Source: Oenanthe sinensis (taxonomy: Eukaryota; Streptophyta; Magnoliopsida; Apiales; Apiaceae). From it: a stretch of DNA of 64,000 bases. Location: the NCBI GenBank assembly GCA_028671895.1, contig CM053795.1, positions 14,715,501 through 14,779,500 of the forward strand. Reading direction: 5' to 3'. Below, piece by piece: positions 11,601 through 24,528 of the stretch (the stretch's first letter is position 1; each line of letters starts with the position of its first letter). A model generated the notes under the pieces. It did no database searches, was not told where the DNA came from, and was given only the letters and a program-made list of their open reading frames with translations. Position numbers and translations under genes: made by a program.

Positions 11601-13649
11601 CAATTTCAAGAATGTCAAGCCTCTGAATAGCATGCTTGTTTGTCTTGGTAAGAAACATGTGATTGGACATGTTCTCTTTGCATGATAGAAGGAATAAGAA
11701 ACAAGTGATCATTCTATCTATCCCATATTTCCCAAAAAAACTAATTTGTAGACTGAAGCATCAAAGAAAACAAGAGTGACTAGCCTTATGGTGTACTATA
11801 CTTTAAATCCCTAATTTCTTATTTTGAGTGTACAATCATTAACTTACGTACCCATTTGCCCGATCAACAAAATCTTTTAATGATATTAGATTTCATAAAA
11901 ACAAACCTTGATTATCTTCAACATGTGTTCAAAACGTACATATAAACTTACAAATGCTGTTAGTATCATTCACATGTAAGCAGCATATCAAGGTACATGT
12001 GCGCTATATGCTCGTATACTAATGTGAAGATATTCGCATATGGAAGTACTTGTAAACATGCTTCTAGTGGAGTATGCTAAAAACAACATTCCTTGTATCT
12101 ATAAATGGATTTCTTTATCGGTTAAATTAAGTAGATAGAGTATATAATAAATTAGCAAGACATTAGATCATTAAAGAAAATTCAAAATATTAACTGATGA
12201 ACGGGCTTCATCAAGAAACAAAAAGGCAAAGAAAGTTATGTAATATAATAAGAAGATCAGCTATACCTGACAGTATCCCCCTCTATCAATCACATCTTTA
12301 TAGAAACGAAACAGGTTAACTTTCGTCTCCCGGAAATTGAAACTGTAAAATTTTGAGTTACATCAAACTAATACTTTTAGCCAAAAAGTTATCCCTTCTA
12401 AACAAACATATCTGAATGAGTACACATAAAAACACAATCGTATACAATATATGTGTGCAGATGTGCATATTAAAAGAAAGACAAAATACTTCACAGTTCA
12501 CACAATGACACAGTACATCTCTACACCATTTTTTCACTCTCAATATGGGTTGCTTCAAACACAAAGAACACAGTAAAGAAAATAACAAGATCGATTTAAT
12601 CTATTTATACTTGTCCAGACTGAGATATATTACTGTTTTCGTCTTACCCACAATGGATCAAACCCGACTAAGTGGAGTTTTATGTTAACTTGTGCTGACA
12701 CAGAATAAGATTATGTCAAAAACAGAAAATAAAGGAAATTTTATATATCCACCTCCACCTACGACCTATCTATGAGTAAACTTCCATTTTCCTCCAACAT
12801 TTTCTCAGGAACAACTAGTTAAAACAAACATAAACCCACGTCAGATTAAAGAAAGTCAATGCCAAAAAACAACGAGATCAAAACCCCAAGACCAATTTTC
12901 CCCGAAGCTAACATATCACCCTTTAACTAATCAATTTACATATGCACTAATCAAAATCTGAAATTAACCCGCGACTCATGTTCAAAATACATCCTCATCT
13001 CCTCCCCTTGCAGTAGAAAAATCACACATTACCCTTTAAAATAATCCACAGACTATTTTCCATTATTTTGAAAATCTCCTTGTGGGACTAAATAAATTAT
13101 CTACCCTCAATGCTATAACAAACCCCTAAGAATAAACTAAAACGTGTAGCATGAGCAGGTGTGGCTCTGGCTATAAGCGGATACAAAGACCTCATAAATA
13201 ATTAAGGCTGGGATTAAAGAGTGTATGACACCATGGTATTGTAACTTGTAAGTTTGTAACATAAAACTAAAGGAAAAAAAGAAAGTTACATCTCAAAAAA
13301 TGATATTCATTTCCTAGAGTCTTGCATGCCCTTCTCCAGCTAGACAGACAGAACAAACACACAGTGCATGAACACACACAAACAAACACAATATACAGAT
13401 AACACACAGCGACATATATGTATGTGTATATGATATTGTACGTACTCACATTAGACTGAGGCCAGAGGTTTCATAAAACTTTGTAAGTTTATCATAAAAG
13501 TCATCTTGAGGAGAAGAAAGCTTAAGGCTATGATCACTGGGACCCACAACCGGAGCCGGCAGGGGAAATGCATTGGTATGCGTGCCGTTGATTTCATCAT
13601 CGTGGGTTTGCATTACCCTTTTGTGTTGCTCCTCGTTATTTGTTTGCAT
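8621..13649 (-). CDS. ARID-HMG DNA-binding protein (HMGB9/10/11/15-type)
   Basis: Six exons are read on the minus strand: 13649-13450, 12342-12267, 10386-10203, 10040-9915, 9395-9115 and 8941-8621. They total 1,188 bp, or 395 residues, with every phase consistent. Exons 1-3 code an ARID domain at about residues 50-150 (DFYDKLTKFYETSGLSL, then VNLFRFYKDVIDRGGY, then GRWDDVASSLN). Exon 4 has a basic cluster, GPTKKRKH, likely a nuclear signal. Exons 5-6 code one HMG box at about 240-310 (LRFRTGYMIFLKMECERLK ... PYIEASKRDKERYTQEM). The plant ARID-HMG family binds AT-rich DNA and acts in chromatin and transcription. The exon 5 acceptor is CAAG/CAG/CG, so either AG may be used; a TTCTAAC branch point lies about 18-20 bases upstream. 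The tail holds a tandem repeat, DYHVTLP then AYHVTLP. Confidence 0.9.
10953..11095 (-). mobile_element. Possible 5'-truncated LINE fragment in ARID-HMG intron
   Basis: Read on the minus strand, a short segment ends in CTATTAATAAACTTGTC plus an A-run, and just before it codes a frame like GGLSGLYRLQSPFYPF, which resembles the 3' end of plant LINEs. A target-site duplication was not found. It lies in the 1,880-bp intron between exons 2 and 3. Confidence 0.4.
11035..11045. repeat. C11 homopolymer
   Basis: Eleven C residues in a row lie within the ARID-HMG intron, next to the possible LINE tail. Confidence 0.9.
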
Positions 13650-13717
13650 TTTGTGTGTGGACTCTGTTGTTAAGGTTGTGTGTTTCTTTTTGGACTCTCA
13701 GAAACTCACTCTTTGTG

Positions 13718-13739
13718 CGTGTGTGTGTGTGTGTGTGTG
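13718..13739. repeat. (GT)n microsatellite in ARID-HMG 5' leader/promoter
   Basis: About eleven GT units lie 70 bases upstream of the ARID-HMG start codon (minus strand). On the transcribed strand this reads (AC)n and may lie in the 5' UTR. Confidence 0.85.
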
Positions 13740-13799
13740 AGATACACTCCACTACAAGTACAACTAGTCACAAGTCACAACTATACAAGGGGGGTTTGT

Positions 13800-14435
13800 T
13801 TCACTTTATCGTTATTTGTGTTGTGTTGAGAGTTTCGCCTATGACCACATTCTGCCACGCCCTTTTTTGTGGGCCACTTGTTTCATTTTTTGTACTTCCA
13901 CGTGGACAGATCTTCGCCGTTTGTGGAGTGTCATGGGCTCAAATCAAGGTATATCGAGTTTTAGATTAACATTTTAATTGGTTCAATTCTCATTAAAAAT
14001 AATAAAATTTTATATAAAACATTTAATTAAAATTAATTACATTGTCAAATTCATTATTCATTTTAAATTTTATAATTTCATGGCTAAAATTTATATTACT
14101 CCTTATCCAATTCATTTTAATTCAGCATTTATTTTTTGAGTGATCCTTTCCATTTTTTACATTTTGATGAATAATAACATTTTTGTTAATTTTAGTAGAC
14201 TTCGTCAATTTATTTCAATTACTTTACTTTGTTTAATTTTTGTACCAGGTAGAAATAAATGAGTGGAATGAATGGAGTAATTTTTAATAAAGTGATTGTA
14301 ATATGAAATTTAAAAGTTGATTACTATAATTTATACAAAATTTTAAAAAAGTCATTATAATTGAGTAAATATAAAAATTAAAATTCAATAATATTATATC
14401 GAACATAATATATCAAGGGTGTTTGAAAAAATATA
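13800..14435. other. Intergenic, AT-rich, no gene seen
   Basis: This is promoter-side sequence of the ARID-HMG gene followed by low-complexity AT-rich DNA. No coding frame resembles a known family. Confidence 0.6.
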
Positions 14436-15290
14436 TAAATCAATTCTCTTTATACTTATCAATTATCTCGTATTCCTTAATTACATTTTTAATATGATGG
14501 CAATCCTCCATTGCACGCTATGGTTAGAGTAACACTAATCCAAGCCAAGGCTAAAAGTAGGGATGAACATTCTCCCGCACCGCCCAGTCTTGATTCGTTC
14601 CCCGCATCGAAAGTACGAGTCGGGAAACAGGGATATCATAAAAATTTCGAGAATCGGAGTGGGGATGACTGTTGATGTCTTCCCGACACGATCACCGATA
14701 CCCGCTTCTCGATCTTTATATTTAATCAAAACAATATATATATATATATATGTATATGTATATAATAAAAAAATAATAATATTTACAATTTGTATGTATT
14801 ATTATACTTTTAAATTTCTAATTCATTTTATTAATCTAAAATTTTCATATTATAATATCATTTTATTATAATAATTTTATTTTTATTCTTTATTTATATT
14901 ATACATTAATATTAATTAAAATTATTATTTAAAATATGATATAAAATTTAAAAAATATTATATATGATACATTTTAAATTATTTTAATTCAAAAATCTAA
15001 GTTGAGATAAAAATATATTTTTAGAAAAAAAAAAAGAATTCTCCAATTCCCCGCGGGAATCACGTTCCCCGTTCGGGGCGGGAATCGGGTAACAAATTAA
15101 TCTCTATTCGGAGATCGGGGCGAGTTTGGGAATTGGATTAGTGTTCGGCGATCGGGGGCGGGGATAGCACTCCCCGGTCTCGAACAGGCCTGATGCCCAT
15201 CACTAGCTAAAAGGCATTACTTGCGGGTACAAGACGTAGAGATGCCTGACATGGAGTTAGAAAGCACAGAGTATAAGAGCATCCAAACCC
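14436..15290 (+). pseudogene. Pseudo-copy of the PGG exon start of the ankyrin gene, split by a hAT-type element
   Basis: Bases 14436-14557 and 15206-about 15290 together match the intron end and start of exon 3 of the ankyrin gene at about 20,798-20,990 (shared CTATGGTTAGA, ATCCAAGCCAAGGCTAAAAG, GCATTACTTGCGG, ACAAGACGTAGAGATGCC). The copy ends soon after the MPDM codons. The acceptor dinucleotide that precedes GCTATGG in the gene (GCAG) is GCAC here, so it could not be spliced in the same way. A 648-bp element sits within it. Only this fragment of the gene is duplicated; the rest of exon 3 and the ankyrin exons are absent. Confidence 0.85.
14558..15205. mobile_element. Non-autonomous hAT-type element with perfect 8-bp target duplication
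   Basis: It is flanked by the direct repeat GCTAAAAG (14550-14557 and 15206-15213). The ends are imperfectly inverted: TAGGGATGAACAT on the left and ATGCCCATCACTA on the right, the TAGGGATGGGC-like form common among plant hAT elements. The ends are GC-rich (CCCCGTTCGGGGCGGGAATCG), while the middle is AT-rich with a (TA)n tract. It is 648 bp long with no transposase frame. Confidence 0.88.
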
Positions 15291-18200
15291 ATGAAGTCCA
15301 TCGATCCATCAATTTATCAATTAAATTAATTGAATTAATTATTATTTACATCAAAATCACTTATTTCCAAACTTTTATGCAACGGTTGAACTCCATCAAT
15401 TTTTTAGTTACTATTCATTAAGGTAAAATCCATATATTATGTCATTTATTTAATTTTAAATCAATTACTTTAATACTCCCCACGCCCCTTTTTAGTTTTC
15501 CCTTTCCAAAAAAAAAAGTACACATCTTAAAAAAATATTAATTTAATAATTTATTTTCTTTGTTATCTTTCATAATTGGTTGAAGGACAAAAATATCATT
15601 TTTTAACGCACAGTTGACACAAATACCATTTCTCAAAAAAATAGCCATAAATATCAGTGAGATACGCATCGAAGAAATGAGTATCACATGATACACATTC
15701 CTCAAATGTTTATCTCGTGAGTATGGTTGAATAATATGCATTTTTTGAATGGGTATTATGTGTTGTGCAGCCCATGAAGAAAAAACCACTTTTCACCCAT
15801 TGCATTAGCTTTGCCAAATGAAGTTGGTCACTTCACGTTCGTTCAACCACCTATTAATTCTAATATAGTCATTTCGTAGTTATATACAGCAGCTTCTTGT
15901 TTATGATTACATACTATTTACTCAAGAAATCAGTCTAAAAAGTTTGGTGAAAGATGAGTGAGACTTGTATATATTGTAGATATGTTATTGTTGTATATTT
16001 AGTGTGTGTAATTGTATAATTAAAAATTAGGACTAAAATGAAAGTGTTGGGGCGGTCTATTTGGACGGTAAGAAGTGAGTCGGGTGGGGTCATACCTAAT
16101 ACGCATTTGATGGATGCGTGCTAGGCTGGTGCAAATGACCACTTTCCTCAGAAGTGGTATTTTGGTTATAATAGAATGTATATTATGGTATTTTTGTCAT
16201 TTTTTCCTCATAATTGCATTAAATTGAGTTAAATTATTTGTATTTGAATTAGTCAAATATTGGAAATGATAATATAAGAGTATTTTTTGGATTATAATTG
16301 GTATTTTATTTAATCTACTCATCATTTTATTTGATTTATAATATTATTATTTAATAGATTTTTGATAATAATATAAATTGGCGGCCGTTGATTACTCCGA
16401 CAAAAATTGATAAAAATTGACGTAGTAGTTAATGGATTGATGAATTTTGATAGCTACTTATAATATTAAATTTATTAAAGAATTATTTGAAATTAATTTT
16501 ATAATTTAAGAAAAATTTATCAAAAAAATAATTATAATATTATATAAGTTAATCAAATCTATAAATAATATTACTTTCTATCATTTGTTCAAAAAAATAT
16601 TAGTTTCTATCCTTTTAGTGCAAATTTTTTTGGAAAAGTAAAATTAAGGAGATTCAAACTCTAATTTTATGTAAAAAACTAACTAAAATTACTATATATT
16701 TAACCTTTCTATATTATTTAATGACCACAATATATTATATATATAATGAGGGTTATTCCAATGAGTCCACTCTTATTGGGAAAATTTAGACCTAGGTCAA
16801 AAATTTTAGACCCAATACCTCAATTAATATAATCGGCTCTCAATGTTAATCTTACTTTCTTCTTTTCCCTGGTAACTACTCTCGTTCTCTCGATCTTCCA
16901 ATCATCTTCTTCGAAGTAGTCACCCGATCTAAAACATTTTGAGCTGCCCCGCTGTTGGTCAAGCCCTGCAATGAGATCATGCGCAGCATCACTAGCACTA
17001 TTGTAATAATTGTCTTACCACATCTACCATTACATACAAAATCATCACCTTGCTATCACTACTATCATGTACAAAATCAATAAATTTAAACATAAACCAT
17101 CAAATATTTAATATAAAGTACAAAATTTTAACACAAATCACCAAAAAAAATAAATGGTTTTTATATGGTATATTTGGTATCTACAACATATTTCATATTT
17201 TCAATTTTTATGTTTAAATTTCATAATATAATGTATCTAGTTCCTTAAAATTTAAAATATGTTTTAGTACTTCAAATTATTACCAATATTTCAAAAATAT
17301 TGATTTCTTATTAATAAATATTTATAATATGTATTATTTGATCCGGTATACTATACGATATTTTGTATATTTTAAAAATTGCACTTTAAAGTTTCGTCCC
17401 CCAAATATTTTTTATAGTTCCGTCCTGATTCCAATAGCTTGGTTTCTTTCTAAAATCAGACAACTTTTATAATATTTTATAATTTAAATATGTTTTGATA
17501 TATAATATAAAAAATAATATTTTTGATTAATTTGATACTAAAAAATTAAAAATCATTTTTTAAAAAAAATATGGGGTTTACTTCTCTAAATTCACACATA
17601 TTTAGAAAGTTGTTTTAAAATTTTAATAAACAATAATTTATATACTTTTCGGTAAAAAAATTAGTATTATTTTTTAAAGCAATAATACCAAAAAAGATCA
17701 CATTTGTAGATATTCTTAGCTTTATTCGTGAAGTAAATGAATAAAAAAGGAACAGAATATTAAATTTATCATAAAATAAGTAAAGAATGATTCTTCAAGT
17801 TTGATTCTTTTCTTGTATCCCCAGATTTCAGCAGTTTCACAAATTAAAGAATATCGTTTTGGATGTATTATCAGCTCTTTCCTTTCCTTTATGGATGATG
17901 TAATATCATAAACCCTACTGTATGATAATTGTTTGGACACATGAATTTTTAGACATTGTAATATATTTTTTGATGCCATGGAGTTATAAAAACAGTATTA
18001 TTTGAACCCGACCCCTAGTAAAAATAATAAATTGGATATATTCACATAATTTCCTTTATTCCGCTGGAGCAGAGGGGCTGTGATACTTTGACGCGAGGAA
18101 TATTGTTTCTTGGGTTTTTCTAATTTGTGACCTGGACACATTTTAAGTTCAATTTCATTGGCTCCATTTTTATTAATGATAATGGTATCTCCTGCATGTA

Positions 18201-18318
18201 TAAAAAATTTCCCAATTACAATGAGCCAACTTATCACAAAATCGTTATTAAAATGTGTTCATGACACACCAAAAAGACCCTTATTTCTTTATGTTACACA
18301 TCTACACTGCTGTAGTGC
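15291..18318. other. Intergenic, AT-rich, repeat relics, no gene seen
   Basis: At 15,475-15,510 there is a Stowaway-type end fragment (ACTCCCCACGCCCC). At about 15,575-16,215 there are inverted blocks (GGACAAAAATATCA and TGGTATTTTTGTCA) suggesting one old TIR element. The remainder is low-complexity with short open frames that resemble nothing I recognise. Confidence 0.5.
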
Positions 18319-18327
18319 TATATATAG
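18319..18327 (+). promoter_or_regulatory. Probable TATA box of the ankyrin-PGG gene
   Basis: TATATATAG lies about 215 bases before the start codon of the ankyrin gene, leaving room for a leader of about 185 bases. No other strong TATA motif is closer except in the (TA)n tract at 18,517-18,527. Confidence 0.45.
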
Positions 18328-18542
18328 GGGTTAAGACTGTAGGAAGAGATCAACCCAATCATTGATTAATTACATCAATACACACACACGTACGCCTTGT
18401 TTGCATTTCTTTTCAATTCTGAAATTTGTGGCTTCGCAACCAAATAACACACACATATAACCTAGCTCACCTTGTATTGTTTTGCAATTTTTACAACAGA
18501 AAAAAATAGTGTGGTCATATATATATACAAGAACTGAATCAC

Positions 18543-21445
18543 ATGGATTCTGTCTTGTATGATGCTGTCACAAAGGATAACATCCATGTCCTCGAGGAGG
18601 AAGAGCGCAGCCTTAGTGTCGACGAACAACTGACTGCTAACGAAAGTACGGTGCTTCATGTTGCATGCCAATATGGGAGTATTAAATGTGTACAACACAT
18701 TTTAAGAGCCCATAAATCACTTTTATTAATGCGAAACTCAAATGGTGACACAGCACTTCACCTGGCAGCAAGACAAGGACACGATCAAGTGGTTGCAGCA
18801 CTCCTTGATGCAGCCAAGTCTTCTCCTCCAAAACTTGAATCTTCCAAAAACACATCATTAACAGTCATACAAAATTTAATTCGAGAATCTAATTCGGAAG
18901 ATGAAACAGCCTTGCACGTGGCTGTACGATACAATCAGAAGAACGTGGTTCAATTGCTACTAAATGCAGATCCAAGCTATTCATATCCTCTGCGTTCTAA
19001 GCGTTATCATTTTCATATGCATAATAAGCATGACGGAACTCCACTCTACTGGGCTTCTATTAGGGGTTACAGTGATATTATTACAACAATTCTTGAAAAT
19101 TCTGAATCCCCAGAGTTTTGGGGTCCTTTTGGAAGAACGGCTTTGCATGCTGCACTTTTGGATGATGGCGGACATGGTACCATCATCTCTCAATTTCTCC
19201 AAACTTGTTTGCTAATGCATCTTGACTTTATTATTATATACAAATCATATATGCATATGTCACAATTACTCAATTGTTTCTGCTATATATTAATTCCTTT
19301 GCCTTAATTAATTTGTTTTAGGCCTAATTGTTTTAGAGCCTAATTATATTAAGATTAGTACAGCCTAATGACATATAATATAGAAATATTTGGCGTGTAG
19401 TAACTTACTATTTACATATAATGTGAGAAATACAATTTTTAAATAATTTATTACTACTTTTAAAAATGAGTTAAATATCAAAATAGTCACTTAACTGAAA
19501 CATAAATATTAAAAAACTGACTCTAGATATTGGTGTCTTACTTGCACCAATATTATAGTTGCAAGTAATGACAACCGTAAATAAAGTAGTCACCTTATTT
19601 TATATGTAACGGTGTTGTCATTACTTTCAACTATAATGGTGCAAGTGGGATGCCAATATCTCCGGTCAATTTTTTGATACCTGCGATTTAATTAAGTGAC
19701 CACTTAGATATTTAACCCTTTAAAAAATTGACTCACGAGTGTGATTAACAAGCTAGAGAATGGAATAACTAGAAGTCTATTGCAATACTACTATTTTATC
19801 AATGAATCTGCAATTTACTTAAGAACCTTATAAATTTAGAGTTTGTAAGAGATTTTATAATAATAGATATGTTAAAATCTGTTTTTAGTATTTACATATA
19901 ATTGCAAGTCAATATATGTGATTAATTTATCTTACCCAAATTCGTATATCAGAATGTGTGAAACTTCTGTTGGAAAAGAAAAAAGATCTCATAAAGATAG
20001 CAGACAGTTACGGATGGACGGCATTTCATTACGTGGCATATAACGATCTTCATACCATAGTAGAAGATCTAGTAGTTGCAGACAAATCAGTGGGATACCT
20101 AACAGATTATCAGCGTGGCAGAACAGCTCTTCATATAGCAGCATATCAAGGAAATGTTCGTGTGATGAAGAAACTTCTGGAATATTATCCAGATTCTTGG
20201 GGGATTATAGATGGGGAGAGAAAAAATATATTGCACATAGCTGTGGAGCAGGATCATAAGGAGGTGATTAAATTTATCTTGTCACAAGGTCGTCAAGAAA
20301 TGAATAACCTTCTAATTCAGAAAGACAGGAAAGGAAATACACCTCTCCACCTTGTTGCCAAGCTGGGATGTTATGTCGAGGAATTCATGGATCTAAAGGC
20401 AGTACTTGACTGGGAAGAACTAAATTATGAAGGTCTCACTCCCTGGGACGTACTAGATAGTGCACAGACTGGTACTCTAGCCGCAGATCAGGTAAGTTCT
20501 TGAGCTAGCTTACAATAGTTGAGTTTCCTTCATTTGCACTTCATGACAACCAAGTTTTATCAAATTTACCAAATACTTGTATGTAGCTATTGTTCCTCTC
20601 CAACCAATTAATGTCTCACTTGATCATCTAGTGGTGGAGGATTGACAGTTTATTTGCTTAATTCTTTTAAAAATGTTGTTTGTTACCTACTTACTTTATA
20701 ATTACGAATCTTATTGTTTAGATATGTTAAAAGTAGTCACAAGAAATTATTCAATTGAACAATATTCCGGAGAATAACAGTAACAAAAATTACTAAATCA
20801 ATTCTCTTTATGCTTATCAACTTATCAATTATCTCATACTCCTCCTTACATTTTTAATATGATGACAATCCTCCATTGCAGGCTATGGTTAGAACAACAT
20901 TAATCCAAGCCAAGGCTAAAAGGCATTACTTGCGGCTGCAAGACGTAGAGATGCCTGACATGTTGGAAAACACAAAGCAGAAAATTGACAAAAGCAAATT
21001 TACCGAAGAGGCTGAAAAAGTGATCAACACTCATATTATAGTGGCTGCATTAATAACCACTGTAGCCTTGACAGCAGGATTCGCCATGCCAGGTGGGTTT
21101 GAAGGGACCGAAGGAAAAAACCCAGGATCTCCGACACTCTTAAAAAAGGCTGCCTTTAAAACATTTATAATAACAGATACAATAGCTCTGTTGCTTTCAA
21201 TTTCATCATTATTCCTCTACTTCTGGGCAATATTGGTCACAGATCAAGAAAATATTTTTGAAAGCTTGTTCGTGATCTCTACCATGCTGAACCTTTTCTC
21301 GATTATGGCAATGATGCTGGCTTTCATTACAGGGACTTACGCTGTGCTAGCTCACTCATTAGTTCTTGGTGTTAGTGTCTGCATCATCTCTTCTTTATTC
21401 TTTCTCCTTCTCTATTATGTATTTCATAAAGTTGTTCCTTACTAA
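18543..21445 (+). CDS. Ankyrin repeat protein with PGG domain (ACD6/ITN1-like)
   Basis: Three exons are read: 18543-19176, 19953-20491 and 20882-21445, totalling 1,737 bp or 578 residues with phases 1, 0 and a TAA stop. Residues about 36-390 hold ankyrin repeats (STVLHVACQYGSIKCVQHIL, GDTALHLAARQGHDQVVAALL, DETALHVAVRYNQKNVVQLLL, RTALHIAAYQGNVRVMKKLL, KGNTPLHLVAKLG). The last exon codes the PGG domain (GFAMPGGF, PGG at about 461-463) with four predicted membrane helices up to the C terminus. Proteins of this architecture are plasma-membrane or endomembrane proteins linked to defence, cell death or salt response (ACD6, ITN1). The donor CATG/GTACC and acceptor ATATCAG rejoin the frame as G-E-C-V-K. 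A damaged copy of its third-exon start lies about 5.6 kb upstream. Confidence 0.92.
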
Positions 21446-23640
21446 CAAATTTTATTCTTATGTAGTACAGTACTTGGGTACTCTACTTCTCTTCTTGTAT
21501 AATCTTATAATACCACATCCATATAATAATCAGTTCTTTTCATTCTATCAAATACAGGCTTTTGTACCTCTCATTATTATATAATACCACAACATACACT
21601 TTTTGAGTATTGATTTTATTTCACCTCACTTTACGTCACTCGCTATTATCATGTTATTGGTTAGTTAATTATAATTTCTATGTTACTATTATACCTTTAT
21701 ATACAATTAATTAACCTACTATTATACTCTTATGCATATTTAGTTAACTTAATTAATTTACAATATCATATTTTTAGAAAATAATTTTATTTCAATACTT
21801 TTATACACATTTTTTAGTTAATTTTTTATCTTCGAAATTTAGATATCTCAGAACATGTCGTCAACAAAACTATATATAATTATTTTAACTTAGAATATTT
21901 ACACACACATATGAAGTTTTCTTAGCAACACAGATTGTTTAAAAATTAGTGTGATCATTGAATATATATTTTTAAATTATCAAATTATACTTCATAAATT
22001 TTTTAAAAACAATATATTTACATAAAACATAAAATATAACTCAAATTTTAGCAATGATCCGTGCCTTGCACGGGTGTAAAGGCTAGTTTTATAACATAAT
22101 ATGGAAAAAAATGATGGGCTTCAATTCTAAGTAATTTAATATAAATAAAATCTAGGGCTTGCAAGAAAATTACGGTTACCAAAATGTTGTTAATGGTACA
22201 CTAGGGAATAATGCCGTGTTACGCGGCGGCTTATAAAATTTTATATTAGACAGTTGTTAAAAATTATATTAAATATACTTTTTAAATGAGTTGTGCTGCC
22301 TATGCACATACAAAAATTTCAACCAAATCTATATTTTTTTAAGTAATAATAAAATAAATAGTTGTGCAAGTTAATCAAATATGTATTTTCTATTATGATC
22401 CGAATAAGTGCATAAGTATAAAATTATCAAATTTGATAAATTATCTTCGTATGACTTAATTAATTTTATTATTTAAAAATATTTAATAAACAATGTAATA
22501 GTTTAATTCAAAATTAATAATTAAGATTTTAAAAAATAATTATATGAATTATTAGTTAGAAAAAAATACTATTATAATATATATATATATATAATTTGTA
22601 ATAATTTTAAAAATAAAAATATGAAAATACAAATTACAATAGCATTATGAATTAAAAACATTAAATATAATGAATTAACTCTCCTAAAAACCAACACCCC
22701 TCTTAAATCATATCACTTTTAAAAGCTGACATCCTTCTTAAATTGTATCGGGTTTGGAAATAATGTAAGAATTTATCTTAATAAAATATTAATTTATCCC
22801 GGCTCTTAAAAGCCGACATTCCTCTCATATCATACTGATTTTGGTAATAATGTAAGAATTTATCTCAATAAAATATTAATTTATCTGAGTAAAATATATT
22901 ATTGCAAAATATTTTCATAAATTATAATTTTATTTATAATTTTTAAAAATAATATGATACTTTATATTTAAACCTTGAATATATTTTTTGATTCTAATAG
23001 TTAAAAAAAACTTTGACAAAAAAATATAAATATAATAAAAATAAAATCCAGAGTTTCAAACATAACCATGCACTTTTGAATTTGAAATGCATAGTATACT
23101 ACTGTATGTGGCCGCGACAATTAAATCAGAAAATGGGATTTAGCAGAAATGAGATTAAAATGTTTATAACAGTTAATAGTTAAATTATCAACAAAAAAAA
23201 GTAACTCATACGGGTAGAATTAATAACTCTATAAAAATCAATCCATTTCAAAAAGGAGAAATATAATTTTGTAATTATATTTTAAAATTTCTATAATTAT
23301 AATGATTAATAGTTAAATTATAAAAAATAAAGGTAACTCATCTATACTATATTATTATAGTTGAAAGATTAAAATTTTTGGTGCAGGATGAACTATAGAA
23401 AAGATCCTGATCGTCCAATTTTAGATGAACCATAGAAACGATTTTAACCATTCAATTTTAATAAAATCTAATTTTAAAAAGAATATATATCATACATATA
23501 ACTCTAACCCTCGTTAGTCCTCATTTTATATAAAATATTATATTATATTTAAATTATATTATATATTTTCTATTTTAAGAATCCTACTTACGTTTAATAT
23601 TTAATATATCAATTAATTTTATGAATATTAATATATAAAT
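21446..23640. other. Intergenic, AT-rich DNA with Helitron-like 3' ends
   Basis: Two candidate Helitron 3' termini are visible. One on the plus strand at 22059-22087 has hairpin CCGTGC-CTT-GCACGG, then GTGTAAAGG, CTAG and T. One on the minus strand ends at 22201, where A-CTAG is followed inwards by GCCG-TGTTACG-CGGC. A 5'-type start, A/TCTATACTATATTATTATAG, is at 23341. I could not pair these ends into elements. No coding frame is recognised. Confidence 0.45.
22059..22087 (+). mobile_element. Candidate Helitron 3' end
   Basis: A 6-bp stem (CCGTGC/GCACGG) with a 3-base loop stands ten bases before CTAG followed by T, the classic plant Helitron terminus. The matching 5' TC end was not located with confidence; it should lie upstream, between the ankyrin gene and this point. 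Confidence 0.6.
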
Positions 23641-24528
23641 CATCAATATATATATATAAAGGAGAAAACGGAAACGGTTAAGTGGCGCTCATAAATCGTC
23701 CCAATGTATTTTTCTAATTTTCTCAAAATTTTGAATTAGTATATATTAAAAATTATAAAAAAATCTAAATTATTTTATATTCTCCTAAACTTTCTCTAAA
23801 TTATAAATAAAAAATCTAAGTTACGATATATTCTCCTAAACTTTCTCCTCCTCAAGTCAAGTAGATTATTATTATCCATAAGATAAGTTTTGAAATTTTA
23901 GAAAAGACATTATTATACATAAGGTAATTAGAAATTTTAGAAAAAGTATTAAATTATTAAAAATCAAAATTATTTTAATTTTTTAAAAAGATAATATCTA
24001 TAATAAAAAAGTTAATTTTATTCTTTTACCTAAATTGAATGTGTTTCTATCTTAAAAAAATAATAGACCATCATTTATATAAATTAAAGATCAAGCATCA
24101 AAAAATAAATCACAATAAATTTATCACCGAGTTATTTACATTCAACGTCTAATACATCATTGATACACTCTCTTGAATGTTTTGAATAACAATAGAGACG
24201 ATTGGATGATAAGAGTGAGAGTATGCAGGATGTGCGAGACAATCAATACACAAACAGATGATCAATTTAGTCTTGACATGATTTTAATTGATGAGAAGGT
24301 TAATAAATTTTTGTTATTTATTAATTTATTACAATTATGTATTTATACTAACTTTTTGATGTTTTAATTCATGATAGGAAAATCTTATCGTGTGAGTTTA
24401 AAAGTGATGTTTCGACATAAAACGACCCTAAAAAAGTTAGAAGAAGGAATCATCAACATACCAAACATACCAATACATGGATTTTAGTTCATATGTCCCG
24501 ATATAATTAAAGCACAGACGATCAATTT

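Noticed and set aside
13640..13969. Plus-strand protein over the ARID-HMG 5' end
   Set aside because: It overlaps the start of the ARID-HMG gene antisense and is partly made of a GT microsatellite.
17722..18237. Minus-strand genes upstream of the ankyrin gene
   Set aside because: Two short open frames show no recognisable domain and no splice partners.
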